Positions 25,372 to 33,981 of a DNA stretch of 64,000 nt are shown here, in pieces. The first letter of the stretch is position 1; every line of letters starts with the position of its first letter. A program made the position numbers and the translations under genes. The stretch lies in NCBI RefSeq assembly GCF_030149505.1, contig NZ_JASBRN010000072.1:98482-162481 (forward strand). The letters run 5' to 3'. This DNA is from Nocardioides sp. GTDB taxonomy: Bacteria > Actinomycetota > Actinomycetes > Propionibacteriales > Nocardioidaceae. The notes under the pieces are model-generated. The model ran no database searches and was not told where the DNA came from. It worked only from the letters and a program-made list of their open reading frames with translations.

Positions 25372-26484
25372 GTGGACCTGCCCGTCATGCCGCCGGTGCG
25401 ACCGATGCTCGCGAAGTCCGTCAAGGGGGTCCCCGACCCTGCGAAGCACGGCGGCCTCTCCTTCGAGCCCAAGTGGGACGGCTTCCGCTGCCTGCTCTTC
25501 AAGGACGGCGACGAGGTCGAGCTGACCAGCCGCAACACCAAGCCCCTGACCCGCTACTTCCCCGAGCTCGTGGAGGCCGCCCGCGAGCAGCTGCCCGAGC
25601 GCTGTGTGCTCGACGGCGAGGTCTTCGTCGCGCTGCCGCGCGCGAGCGGGGGCCGCGAGCTGGAGTTCGAGGTGCTCCAGGAGCGCATCCACCCCGCCGC
25701 CTCGCGGGTCACGATGCTCAGCGAGACCACCCCGGCCGAGTACGTCGCCTTCGACCTGCTCGCGCTGGGCGAGGACTCCCTGGTCGACCGACCGTTCGCC
25801 GAGCGCCGCGCGAGGCTGGAGCAGGCGTGGGCGCAGGTGCCGGCCGGACGCTGCCACCTCACGCGCACGACCACCGACCCCGTCGAGGCGGAGCGGTGGT
25901 TCGAGCAGTTCGAGGGCGCGGGGCTCGACGGTGTCATCGCGAAGCCGCTGGGGGCGGCGTACGAGCAGAACGCGCGGACGATGCTGAAGATCAAGCACGA
26001 GCGCACCGCCGACGTCGTGCTCGCGGGCTACCGCGAGCACAAGACCTCCACGCCGGAGCGGCCGCTGCTGGGCTCGATGCTGCTCGGCCTCTACTCCGGC
26101 GGCACGCTGCAGCACGTCGGGGTCAGCGCCAGCTTCACCGAGGCCCGACGTGCCGAGCTCTGGAGCGAGCTGCAGGAGCTGGTCTGCCCCATCGAGGAGC
26201 ACCCCTGGGGAGCCTGGGCCGGTGAGGCCGGGTGGGCCATCGCCAACCCGGACAGGGTCCCGGGCACCCAGAGCCGCTGGAGCGCCGGCAAGGACCTCTC
26301 CTTCACCCCGCTGCGGCCCGAGCGGGTGCTGGAGGTGAAGTACGACAACATGGAGGGCCGCCGCTTCCGGCACACCGCTCACTTCAAGCGCTGGCGACCC
26401 GACCGCGAGCCCACCTCGTGCGGCTACGAGCAGCTCGACGAGGTCGCCCGCTACGACCTCTCCGACATCCTCACCGGCGGCTGA
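25372..26484 (+). CDS. ligC: ATP-dependent DNA ligase (LigC-like)
   Basis: 370 residues. GTG at 25372 chosen with AGGGT upstream; an ATG at 25342 is also in frame. The nucleotidyltransferase motif I is EPKWDGFR (adenylated Lys), motif III in LDGEVFV and YVAFDLLALGED, motif IV GLDGVIAKP and motif V MLKIKHERT. An OB-fold domain follows. Length and order fit the stand-alone bacterial LigC enzymes, which close nicks in excision repair or end joining. A stand-alone primase-polymerase gene lies 1.5 kb away, its usual partner in mycobacteria. Confidence 0.9.
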   Translation: MDLPVMPPVRPMLAKSVKGVPDPAKHGGLSFEPKWDGFRCLLFKDGDEVELTSRNTKPLTRYFPELVEAAREQLPERCVLDGEVFVALPRASGGRELEFEVLQERIHPAASRVTMLSETTPAEYVAFDLLALGEDSLVDRPFAERRARLEQAWAQVPAGRCHLTRTTTDPVEAERWFEQFEGAGLDGVIAKPLGAAYEQNARTMLKIKHERTADVVLAGYREHKTSTPERPLLGSMLLGLYSGGTLQHVGVSASFTEARRAELWSELQELVCPIEEHPWGAWAGEAGWAIANPDRVPGTQSRWSAGKDLSFTPLRPERVLEVKYDNMEGRRFRHTAHFKRWRPDREPTSCGYEQLDEVARYDLSDILTGG

Positions 26485-26530
26485 CGCGCGCACCGGCGAG
26501 GGATCGGCGGATCGGGGCTAAGGTCGAGGC

Positions 26531-27082
26531 ATGGCCGAGACCTACCCCGTCGTCCTCCTCGTCGAGCAGGCGCTCTCCCCCGCCGACGCCGTCCAGGTCC
26601 GCTCCCTGCACGAGGAGCTGGTCGCGGAAGGGCAGACGGTGAGCTACCACGTGCTGCTGCCGATCCAGGACGCCGCAGCGCGGATCGAGTCGGCCATGGG
26701 GTCGCTGGCCGGTGGCGACCTCCTGACCAGCCCCGCGATCACGATGTCCGAGGTCGACCTGGAGTCGGTGCGCGAGGAGTGCCGACAGACGTCGGAGGCG
26801 GAGCTGCGGCTGACGCTGGCCCGACTCGCCGACGCCGGCGCCATCGCGACCGGCCGGGTCATCCACGAACCCCCGGTCGACGCACTGGCCGCCGAGGTCA
26901 AGGCCATCGACGGGCGCGAGGCGATCATCCTGACCCGCCCGCACGTCGTGGCGGAGTTCTTCCACCTCGACTGGACCTCGCAGGCCCGCCGCAAGCTCGG
27001 CGTCCCGGTGCTGCACCTGCTCGAGCACGAGACGATCGAGGGCCAGTCCGCCGGGGGCGGCGAGGGGATCAGCGGCGCCTGA
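26531..27082 (+). CDS. Uncharacterised conserved protein with a USP-like fold
   Basis: 183 residues. The start MAETYPVVLLVEQALS and an alternation of strands and helices look like a universal-stress-type alpha/beta protein, and GVPVLHLLEHE at the end corresponds to the last USP strand. No phosphate-binding GxxGxxxS motif is visible. It ends three bases from the stop of the convergent sulfotransferase gene. Function unknown; the frame is trusted from codon pattern and the neat gap from ligC. Confidence 0.75.
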   Translation: MAETYPVVLLVEQALSPADAVQVRSLHEELVAEGQTVSYHVLLPIQDAAARIESAMGSLAGGDLLTSPAITMSEVDLESVREECRQTSEAELRLTLARLADAGAIATGRVIHEPPVDALAAEVKAIDGREAIILTRPHVVAEFFHLDWTSQARRKLGVPVLHLLEHETIEGQSAGGGEGISGA

Positions 27083-27085
27083 GCC

Positions 27086-27715
27086 TCAGAACTCGTACGT
27101 GAAGCGGCGCAGGTCCTTCTCGAAGACCTGCGCCACCTTGTCCCGCATCTCCGGCGTGTAGTGCTGGCGGTAGTCGGTCGAGGGCCCGGTGTTGACCTTG
27201 AGGGTCTCCCCCGGCCAGTCCAGGCCGATCCGCTCCCAGACCTGTCGCAGGTCCTCGTCGAAGCGCTCCTGGCGGCCGATGAAGTCGGCCGGGCGGCCAC
27301 GGGCCCGCAGGTAGGTGATCTGCGCCCGCCGCAGCTCGCGCTGCTCGTCGGGACCACGCAGCACGAAGCTCTCGAAGTCGGGGTACGCCGGCAGCACCCG
27401 CTTCCACAGCCGATTCTTGGCCAGCTGCTTGGCGGCCTTCTCGTTGCCCTCGGCGGCCTGGGTCTCGGCGCGGCGCATCATGGCGTACCAGGAGTACATC
27501 CGGGCCCAGGGGTTGCGGACGAAGCCGAAGATGAAGTAGTCCGACAGCTCGGGGTGGGCCTTGAGCGCCGGACCGAGCCGGGCGTGCCGGCCACCACGCA
27601 GGCCCTGGAGGTACTGCACGTCCGGGATGTCCGCCTGGAGCATCCGGTCGATGGTCGAGCCACCGGTCTTCTGCACGTGCACGAAGAGCACGCGCTTCTC
27701 GTGGGAGACCATCAT
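27086..27715 (-). CDS. Sulfotransferase family 2 protein
   Basis: 209 residues from the first of two adjacent ATGs (27715/27712). The PAPS 5'-phosphosulfate loop is VHVQKTGGST (about residues 15-24), and the 3'-phosphate motif is FGFVRNPWARMYSWY (about 73-87), where Arg and Ser bind the nucleotide. These identify a PAPS-dependent sulfotransferase of the carbohydrate/lipid type. Acceptor unknown. A 318-base noncoding gap precedes it. Confidence 0.87.
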   Translation of the reverse strand: MMVSHEKRVLFVHVQKTGGSTIDRMLQADIPDVQYLQGLRGGRHARLGPALKAHPELSDYFIFGFVRNPWARMYSWYAMMRRAETQAAEGNEKAAKQLAKNRLWKRVLPAYPDFESFVLRGPDEQRELRRAQITYLRARGRPADFIGRQERFDEDLRQVWERIGLDWPGETLKVNTGPSTDYRQHYTPEMRDKVAQVFEKDLRRFTYEF

Positions 27716-27864
27716 GCGGCGAAAACTACCAGTGGCCGACCGCCCGCCCGGCCCCTGCCGGCCGCCGTGCCGACCACCTCGACGCCCGCTGTTACCGAAC
27801 CCTGGCGATCTTGTGGATCGCACGTGGTGGCCCCGCGAGGCAGCACTGCCTAGCGTTGTCACCA

Positions 27865-27972
27865 CGAGGTCGCCGGGGGGCGGCCTCGCAACCTGGACCA
27901 GTGATCACAGGACCGTGCGGCTGGGGGGCTGCGCGGCTCCGATCCACCAGGCAAGGGCTCCGGGGGGAGCCC
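27865..27972 (-). other. C-rich double-hairpin segment in the sulfotransferase upstream gap
   Basis: On the minus strand two hairpins enclose runs of six C: one at 27972-27954 (GGGCTCC / GGAGCCC arms) and one at 27888-27865 (CGAGGCCGCC / GGCGACCTCG, one mismatch). A third C6 run lies between them near 27918. This may be part of a structured leader or a small RNA; alternatively it is only GC-rich leader of the sulfotransferase gene. It forms the bulk of the 318-base gap 27716-28033, with the terminator below. Confidence 0.35.
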
Positions 27973-27985
27973 GGGAAACGACGAC

Positions 27986-28015
27986 GACCCGCCCGGAGCA
28001 CGCTCCGGGCGGGTC
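27986..28015 (-). terminator. Intrinsic terminator after the primase-polymerase gene
   Basis: Perfect 13-base arms GACCCGCCCGGAG (27986-27998) and CTCCGGGCGGGTC (28003-28015) around a four-base loop, 18 bases after the stop at 28034. On the minus strand the tail is gtcgtcgttt, so the hairpin should stop the primase-polymerase transcript. Confidence 0.75.
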
Positions 28016-28033
28016 TCGTCCTTCGCGGCCGGC

Positions 28034-29128
28034 TCAGTCGGCGATCCGGTTGCCCTCGTCGTCCCAGTGCTCGGCGACCTTCTTGCTGGGCTGCACGCGC
28101 GGCGGCTCGCCCGGCATCTTGGGGTAGTCCGGCGGGAAGTTGAGCTCCCCGCCGGGCAGCGTCTCCCACAGCTCCAGCAGCGGCTCCAGGGAGAAGGCCT
28201 CGTCGTCGATCGTGGCCCAGGCGTCGCCCTGGTCGGCCAGCATCTGCGGGACGGTCACCAGGTTGAGGTCGCGGGGGTCGCGCACCTCGGCCAGCGCCTC
28301 CCAGGTGAGCGGGGTGCTGACGGGGGCACCCTGCCGGGGGCGCAGGGAGTAGGCGGAGGCGATGGTGCGGTCGCGGTTGTTCTGGTTGTAGTCGACGAAG
28401 ATCCGCTCGCCCCGCTCCTCCTTCCACCACGCGGTCGTCACCTGGTCGTCGCGCTGCTCCAGGGCGCGCCCGAAGCCGATCGCGGCGTGCCGGACGTCGG
28501 TGAACTGCCAGCGCGGCTGGATCCGGACGTAGACGTGGACCCCGCGGTTGCCCGAGGTCTTGGCGTAGCCGCGCAGGCCGAGCTCCTCCAGCAGCTCCCG
28601 CGCGACGCCGGCGACCCGGACCGCGTCGGCGAACGTCGTACCGGGCTGGGGGTCGAGGTCGATGCGCAGCTCGTCGGGGTGGTCGAGGCTGGCCGGGTCG
28701 TCGGTGCGCCGCACCGGCCACGGGTGGAAGGTGAGGGTGCCCATGTGGGCGCACCACACGGGGACCGCGATCTCGGTCGGGCAGATCTCGTCGGCGGTGC
28801 GGCCCGAGGGGAAGGTGATGGTGGCGGTCTCGAGGTAGTCGGGCGCTCCCTGGGGCACCCGCTTCTGGTAGAACGCGTCGGCCTTCGAGTCCTGCGGGCC
28901 GGTGGCCAACCGCATCCCCTCGCGCACGCCGGAGGGCCAGCGCTCCAGGGCCGTCGGGCGGTCGCGCAGGGCCCGCATGAGCCCGTCCTCCACCGAGGCG
29001 ACGTACTCCGCGACCATGAGCTTGGTGATCTCGGGCGTCCGGTCGGTCGCCTCGTAGACGACCCGGTCCGGGCTGCTCACGCGCACCGCCCGGCCGCCCG
29101 CCTGCACCTCCGCTGCCTTCGCCGCCAT
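28034..29128 (-). CDS. Stand-alone primase-polymerase (LigD-Pol / Prim-PolC type)
   Basis: 364 residues from ATG at 29128. Family: archaeo-eukaryotic primase-like polymerase of bacterial end joining. Motifs: ELRIDLDPQPGTTF (catalytic Asp pair), KTSGNRGVHVYVRI (SGxRGxHV), and IFVDYNQNNRDRTIASAYS (third Asp and surrounding). It lacks ligase and nuclease domains, so it is not a full LigD. With LigC nearby the pair matches mycobacterial Prim-PolC/LigC, which fill short gaps in excision repair. No Ku gene is in the window, so an end-joining role cannot be judged. Confidence 0.9.
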   Translation of the reverse strand: MAAKAAEVQAGGRAVRVSSPDRVVYEATDRTPEITKLMVAEYVASVEDGLMRALRDRPTALERWPSGVREGMRLATGPQDSKADAFYQKRVPQGAPDYLETATITFPSGRTADEICPTEIAVPVWCAHMGTLTFHPWPVRRTDDPASLDHPDELRIDLDPQPGTTFADAVRVAGVARELLEELGLRGYAKTSGNRGVHVYVRIQPRWQFTDVRHAAIGFGRALEQRDDQVTTAWWKEERGERIFVDYNQNNRDRTIASAYSLRPRQGAPVSTPLTWEALAEVRDPRDLNLVTVPQMLADQGDAWATIDDEAFSLEPLLELWETLPGGELNFPPDYPKMPGEPPRVQPSKKVAEHWDDEGNRIAD

Positions 29129-29210
29129 GCCCCGACCCTAGGGCGCAGCGACGACAGGCCAGCCGCAAATCGCGTGGCCCCACCCCGACGAGCGCCCCTA
29201 CGGTGGGTCG

Positions 29211-30491
29211 GTGAGCTCCCACGACGACCTGACCTTCGAGACCCTCGACATCCACGCGACCGAGGGTCCGATGGCGGCGAAGGTGGCGGCGTACGGCGAC
29301 GCCTGGCACCGCGGCTTCCACGAGGGCTCCCTGAGCGAGAAGCAGCGGGAGTTCTGGCTCGAGCACAGCCGCGCCGACGACGTGACCCTGCGGGCGGCGT
29401 ACGCCGCGTCGTCGCTGGTCGCGGACCCGCCGCCGGTCGGGACCTTCACCAGCTGGGGCGGGTCGATCAACGTCGGGGGCGGCACGCAGCTGCCGCTGCA
29501 CATGATCACCGACGTCACCGTGGCCCCGACGCACCGCCGTCGCGGCATCCTCAGCCGGCTCATGACCGACGACCTCACCGATGCGGCGTCGCGCGGCGTG
29601 CCGCTGGCGGCACTGACGGTGTCGGAGGGCGGGATCTACGGCCGGTTCGGCTTCGGCGTGGCGACGCGGCAGCGGATGGTCGAGGTCGACACCGGCCACG
29701 GCCGGTTCCGGCTGCGGGACACCGCGGACGAAGGCTCGCTCCAGCTGCTCGAGCTGCCGCAGGCGCGCCCGCACGTCGAGCGAGTCTTCGCCCAGCACCT
29801 GGCCACCACCCGGGGCGCGGTCTCGCGGCCGGCGTTCTACGGCCAGATCGAGGAGGGCCGGGACTGGGAGTCCGGCGACAAGGACACCAAGTCGCGGGTC
29901 GTGGTGCACCTCGACGCGGACGGCGAGGTCGACGGCTACGCCCGGTTCCAGCACAAGGACGAGGGCGAGGGTCCGCAGCGGGGCGTGGTGGAACTGCGGG
30001 GCCTGCACGCGCTGACCGACGTCGCGTGGCGGCGGCTCTGGTCGTTCCTCGCCGACATCGACCTCGCGCAGGTGGTGAAGTCCCGCGTCCCCGTCGACAC
30101 CCCGCTCCACCTGGCCGTGACCGACCCGCGGGTCGTGCGCAGCACGGCACTCGTCGACTCCTTGTGGGTGCGGGTGCTGGACGTGGTCGCCGCGCTCGAG
30201 GCGCGGCCCTGGCGCGAGGACGCGACGGTCGTGCTGGAGGTGCGGGACCGGATGGGGTTCGCCGACGGTCGGTTCCGGATCACCACCGAGAAGGGCCGGG
30301 CCACCGTCGTGGCGACCCAGGACGAGCCGGGCGTCACGCTCGACGCCGAGACGCTCGGCGCGCTCTACCTCGGCGACCAGCCGGTCACGGTCCACGCCGC
30401 TGCCGGCCGCGTACGCGGCTCGGACGTCGACTCCTTCGCCGCCATGGCCGACCACGCAGGTCCGACCCCCTGGTGCTCCACGGGCTTCTGA
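29211..30491 (+). CDS. GNAT N-acetyltransferase, Eis-like
   Basis: 426 residues from GTG at 29211. Two GNAT-like halves and a C-terminal sterol-carrier-like domain, the Eis fold. The acetyl-CoA loop is VAPTHRRRGILSRLM (about residues 104-118), followed by SEGGIYGRFGFG. The protein ends in Gly-Phe; Eis uses its C-terminal carboxylate as catalytic base, and this end is consistent. It could acetylate amines, including aminoglycosides or Lys residues of proteins; the natural substrate is not clear. Confidence 0.88.
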   Translation: MSSHDDLTFETLDIHATEGPMAAKVAAYGDAWHRGFHEGSLSEKQREFWLEHSRADDVTLRAAYAASSLVADPPPVGTFTSWGGSINVGGGTQLPLHMITDVTVAPTHRRRGILSRLMTDDLTDAASRGVPLAALTVSEGGIYGRFGFGVATRQRMVEVDTGHGRFRLRDTADEGSLQLLELPQARPHVERVFAQHLATTRGAVSRPAFYGQIEEGRDWESGDKDTKSRVVVHLDADGEVDGYARFQHKDEGEGPQRGVVELRGLHALTDVAWRRLWSFLADIDLAQVVKSRVPVDTPLHLAVTDPRVVRSTALVDSLWVRVLDVVAALEARPWREDATVVLEVRDRMGFADGRFRITTEKGRATVVATQDEPGVTLDAETLGALYLGDQPVTVHAAAGRVRGSDVDSFAAMADHAGPTPWCSTGF

Positions 30492-30498
30492 CGCACTG

Positions 30499-30590
30499 CC
30501 GAACCGTCAGTTTCGAACCCTCGATCCGTCAGTTCCTGCGCGGGACGGGTGCCGAACTGACGGCTGGGGGGTTCAGAACTGACGGTTCGG
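30499..30590. repeat. 92-bp palindrome with four copies of CCGTCAGTT
   Basis: Arms 30499-30535 and 30554-30590 are inverted copies that differ only in two short patches. Each arm has two copies of CCGTCAGTT spaced by 22 bases: 30504-30512 and 30526-30534 direct, 30555-30563 and 30577-30585 inverted. It fills the gap between the convergent Eis gene and the 118-residue gene. It would make a stable hairpin and may act as a bidirectional terminator, but the regular 22-base spacing is more than a terminator needs. Confidence 0.75.
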
Positions 30591-30599
30591 CTGACCAGC

Positions 30600-30956
30600 T
30601 CACTCCAGCAACGCGGAGGGTTGGAACACCGGGCGCCGGTCGAGGTCCTCGGAGGTCGGGCGCACGAACTCGAAGGCCGCGGTCCGCACGACCCGCCACG
30701 AGGGCTCGACGGCGGCGAGCGCCTCGGCGCAGGACTCGTGGAGCGGCGGGGCGTGGAAGGCGTTGCGTGCGACCTCGAGGTCGTCGCCGACGAAGGCGAT
30801 CGGGCGCCCGAGCGACTCCGCGCAGGCACCGCAGATGCGCGACAGTGCGCACTGGGTGACCCGGGTGCCTACCAGCTCGCGGCGGCCGTCGGGCCCGGTC
30901 TCCCACGCGAAGGGCGCGGAGACCGGGTCGACGTCGCGGCTCAGGCCACGCAGCAT
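30600..30956 (-). CDS. Cys-containing small protein in the desaturase operon
   Basis: 118 residues from ATG at 30956, ten bases after the desaturase stop, so the third gene of the same transcript. It has a compact region CALSRICGAC followed by HESC (Cys-x5-Cys-x2-Cys ... His-x3-Cys) that could bind zinc or an iron-sulfur cluster; this is inference from residue spacing. No family recognised. It may be an accessory for the desaturase-reductase system. Confidence 0.72.
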   Translation of the reverse strand: MLRGLSRDVDPVSAPFAWETGPDGRRELVGTRVTQCALSRICGACAESLGRPIAFVGDDLEVARNAFHAPPLHESCAEALAAVEPSWRVVRTAAFEFVRPTSEDLDRRPVFQPSALLE

Positions 30957-30966
30957 CGGGCCGACC

Positions 30967-32202
30967 TCACGACGCCTGCTTGCCCCGCGACCACGCACCG
31001 AGCTCGCTGCGGCGCGGGGGTCGCTCGGCGTCGGACTTGCGGCCCTTGTCGACCGGCGGCGCCTCGGGGGCGTCCGGCTTGGCCGGCGGCTGCGGCGGCT
31101 TGTCGTCGCTGGTCCAGGAGTTGGGCACCGAGAGCTTGATGATCGTGCGCAGCGCCTGGCCGTACTGCTGGTGCAGGGGGCCGATCGTGTAGGGGATGTC
31201 GTACTTCGCGCACAGCTCGCGCACGCGCACCGAGATCTGGCCGTAGCGGTTGCTCGGCAGGTCGGGGAAGAGGTGGTGCTCGATCTGGTAGCCGAGGTTG
31301 CCCGAGAGGATGTGCAGCAGCTCGCCGCCCTCGAAGTTGGCCGCGCCGAGGATCTGCCGGAGGTACCACTCCGCACGGGTCTCGTCCTCGATCTCCTCCT
31401 CGGTGAAGTGCATCGCCCCGTCGGGGAAGTGGCCGCAGAAGATGATCACGTAGGACCACAGGTTGCGCGTCAGGTTGGCCGTGGCGTTGGCCTTGAGCGT
31501 GGTGCGCCACTGCGGCCCGGACAGCGCCGGGTAGACGACGTAGTCCTTGAGGATCTGGTTGCGGCCCTTGCGCACGATCTGCTTGAGCTGCCGCTTCATC
31601 TCCGCGGGGTCCTTCTCGAGCTTGCGGATCTTCTCCACGTCGAGGTCGTGCAGCGCGACGCCCCACTGGAACAGCGTGGCGAGCAACGCGTTGTAGACCG
31701 GCTGCCCGAGGTTGGCGGGGTTCCACCGCTGCTCGCGCGCCATCCGCAGGATGCCGTAGCCGATGTCGTTGTCGTAGCCGAGCACGTTGGTGAACTGGTG
31801 GTGCACGTAGTTGTGGGAGTGCTTCCACTGCTCGGCGGGCTGCGCGGTGTCCCACTCCCAGTTGGACGAGTGGATCTCGGGGTCGTTCATCCAGTCCCAC
31901 TGGCCGTGCATGACGTTGTGGCCGATCTCCATGTTCTCGAGGATCTTGGCCAGGCCGAGCAGGCTCGCGCCGAGGACGGCGCCGGGCACGCGGGTCTTCC
32001 TGGAGTGAGGCGTGACCATGAGCGTCACGCGGGCCGCGGCGGCCAGGCCGCGCTGGATCCTGATCAGCCGGTTGATGTACGCCGCGTCGTCGGCGCCCCG
32101 CGAGGCCTCGACCTCCTCGCGGATCTGGTCGAGCTCGCGGCCGAGCTCCTCGACCTGCTCCTCGGTGAGGTGCATGTACTCCCGGACGTCCGAGATCGCC
32201 AT
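30967..32202 (-). CDS. Membrane fatty-acid desaturase (DesA3-like)
   Basis: 411 residues. All three histidine boxes of membrane di-iron desaturases are present: GHNVMHGQ (HxxxH), HSHNYVHHQF (HxxHH) and NLGYQIEHHLFP (QxxHH), with hydrophobic helices between. It introduces a double bond into an acyl chain, probably as acyl-CoA. The preceding gene codes for its reductase, so the pair matches mycobacterial DesA3 and Rv3230c. The last 60 residues form a Pro/Lys-rich soluble tail. Confidence 0.93.
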   Translation of the reverse strand: MAISDVREYMHLTEEQVEELGRELDQIREEVEASRGADDAAYINRLIRIQRGLAAAARVTLMVTPHSRKTRVPGAVLGASLLGLAKILENMEIGHNVMHGQWDWMNDPEIHSSNWEWDTAQPAEQWKHSHNYVHHQFTNVLGYDNDIGYGILRMAREQRWNPANLGQPVYNALLATLFQWGVALHDLDVEKIRKLEKDPAEMKRQLKQIVRKGRNQILKDYVVYPALSGPQWRTTLKANATANLTRNLWSYVIIFCGHFPDGAMHFTEEEIEDETRAEWYLRQILGAANFEGGELLHILSGNLGYQIEHHLFPDLPSNRYGQISVRVRELCAKYDIPYTIGPLHQQYGQALRTIIKLSVPNSWTSDDKPPQPPAKPDAPEAPPVDKGRKSDAERPPRRSELGAWSRGKQAS

Positions 32203-32245
32203 GGGTGTCTCCGTTCCTCGGTGCTCAGTGGTCGTTCGGCTGTCG

Positions 32246-33385
32246 TCAGATGTCGAAGGTGCAGTCGCCGACGGCAGCGGTGACGCAGGTCTGCACCTGC
32301 TCGTTGTGCTGGTCGAACTCGTCCCCGTTGCGCAGGTCGCGGACCCGGCCCTCGACGAGCGTGAGCGTGCAGGTGTGGCAGATGCCCATGCGGCAGCCGT
32401 ACGGCATCCCGACGCCGGCGCTCTCCCCCGCCTCCAGGACGGTGGTCGCGCCGTCGGCGTCGATCGTCTTCCCGCTGTTGCGGAAGGTGATGGTGCCGCC
32501 CTCCCCGCCCTCGCCGCCGAGCTGGAGGGTGAAGCGCTCCAGGTGCAGCTGGTCCTCGAGGTCGTGCGAGGAGAAGAACTCGGTGATGGAGTCGAGCATC
32601 GGTCCGGGCCCGCAGGCGTAGGTCTGGCGCTCGCGCCAGTCGGGGCAGAAGGAGTCGATGCCGCCCTCGTCGTGGCCGAGGTCGAGCATGCCGTCGGTGT
32701 CGGTGTGCAGCCGGTGCAGCGTGAGGCCGGCGTGCTCGTCGGCCAGGCGCTGCAGCTCGTCGGCGAAGATCATCCGCTCCGGGGTGGGGCTGGAGTAGTG
32801 CATGACCACGTCGACGCCCTCTTCCCCGTCGGCACCGCGCAGCTGCCCGCGGCGCTCCATCGTGCGCAGCATCGCCATGACCGGGGTGACCCCGGAACCG
32901 CCAACGAGGAAGAGCATCTTGGCCGGCGGCGGGTCGGGCAGCACGAAGTCGCCCTCGGGGGCGGCCAGGCGCACGATCGTGCCGGGCTCGAGCCCCTTGA
33001 CCAGGTGCGTGGACAGCAGGCCCTCGGGCATCGCCCGGACCGTGATCGCGATGGTGCGACCGGACCGCTTGGGGGCCGAGGAGATGGAGTAGGAGCGCCA
33101 TTGGAACGTGCCGTCGACCGGGATGCCGATGCCGACGTACTGGCCCGGGCGGTGGTCGAAGCGCCAGCCCCAGCCGGGACGGATCACCAGCGTGGCGGCG
33201 TCGTCGGTCTCGGGGACGACCTGCTCGATGCGGCCGCGCAGCTCACGCTGGCTCCACAACGGGTTGACCAGGCGCAGGTAGTCGTCGGGGTGCAGCGGGG
33301 TGGTGAGCTTCGACCCTGCCCGGCGCACGCGCTCCCACGGGACCACCCGCGCGGCCGACCTGACCTTGGTTCCTGCACCTGCCAT
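32246..33385 (-). CDS. Flavin- and [2Fe-2S]-containing reductase for the desaturase
   Basis: 379 residues; ATG at 33385. The FAD-binding RSYSISS (about residue 90) and NAD-binding VGGSGVTPVMAML (about 155) are followed by a plant-type ferredoxin domain with Cys ligands in YGCRMGICHTC and a fourth Cys near the end (VQTCVTA). It passes electrons from NAD(P)H to the desaturase, 43 bases downstream in the same operon. Rv3230c-like. A basic N-terminal segment may face the membrane. Confidence 0.93.
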   Translation of the reverse strand: MAGAGTKVRSAARVVPWERVRRAGSKLTTPLHPDDYLRLVNPLWSQRELRGRIEQVVPETDDAATLVIRPGWGWRFDHRPGQYVGIGIPVDGTFQWRSYSISSAPKRSGRTIAITVRAMPEGLLSTHLVKGLEPGTIVRLAAPEGDFVLPDPPPAKMLFLVGGSGVTPVMAMLRTMERRGQLRGADGEEGVDVVMHYSSPTPERMIFADELQRLADEHAGLTLHRLHTDTDGMLDLGHDEGGIDSFCPDWRERQTYACGPGPMLDSITEFFSSHDLEDQLHLERFTLQLGGEGGEGGTITFRNSGKTIDADGATTVLEAGESAGVGMPYGCRMGICHTCTLTLVEGRVRDLRNGDEFDQHNEQVQTCVTAAVGDCTFDI

Positions 33386-33545
33386 CCGGAGCCCCCGAGC
33401 TTGTCGACCGGTCTCTTGACCCAGCCCGGTCAGTGAACGCCTGTGCACACCGGCGCGTCAACGACCCGGCAGGGTGAAGCAGGAGCCCCGCGGCAGGCTG
33501 GGTCACAGGCTGGGCGACGTTGACCGCGCGGGCTAGGTTCGAGGC

Positions 33546-33962
33546 ATGCCCTACGACGTGGCCAAGACCGACTCCGAGTGGCGCGAGCAGCTCTCCCCCC
33601 TGGAGTACGCCGTGCTCCGCGAGGCCGGCACCGAACGTGCTTTCGTCGGCAAGCTCACCGACACCGAGACCGAGGGCGTCTACCGCTGCAAGGCCTGCGA
33701 CGCCGAGCTCTTCCGCTCCGAGACCAAGTTCCACTCCGGCTGCGGCTGGCCGTCGTTCTACCAGTCGCTGCCCGACACCGTGGAGGAGCGCGAGGACAAC
33801 AGCCACGGGATGCGCCGGGTCGAGGTGCTGTGCAAGAGCTGCGGCTCCCACCTGGGCCACGTCTTCCCCGACGGCTACGGCACGCCCACCGGCGACCGCT
33901 ACTGCATCAACTCCGTCAGCCTCACCCTCGAGGACGCCCAGGGCAACCGCGTCGCCGGCTGA
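33546..33962 (+). CDS. msrB: Peptide-methionine (R)-S-oxide reductase
   Basis: 138 residues, normal for single-domain MsrB. It repairs methionine-R-sulfoxide in proteins. Zinc CxxC pairs CKAC and CKSC are present, the substrate pocket GCGWPSFYQ, the His in SHLGHVF, and the catalytic Cys in GDRYCINSVSL. No signal peptide, so cytosolic. Monocistronic; no other operon partner visible. Confidence 0.97.
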   Translation: MPYDVAKTDSEWREQLSPLEYAVLREAGTERAFVGKLTDTETEGVYRCKACDAELFRSETKFHSGCGWPSFYQSLPDTVEEREDNSHGMRRVEVLCKSCGSHLGHVFPDGYGTPTGDRYCINSVSLTLEDAQGNRVAG

Positions 33963-33981
33963 CCCGCGACCGGCGCCACGG

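Noticed and set aside
27865..28015. 6C small RNA
   Set aside because: C6 hairpins are suggestive, but gene context and the terminator position differ from known 6C RNAs, so kept only as an unassigned structure.
33386..33545. Operator for the desaturase-reductase operon
   Set aside because: Only weak short dyads such as GACCGGTC are present; not enough to assign a regulator.
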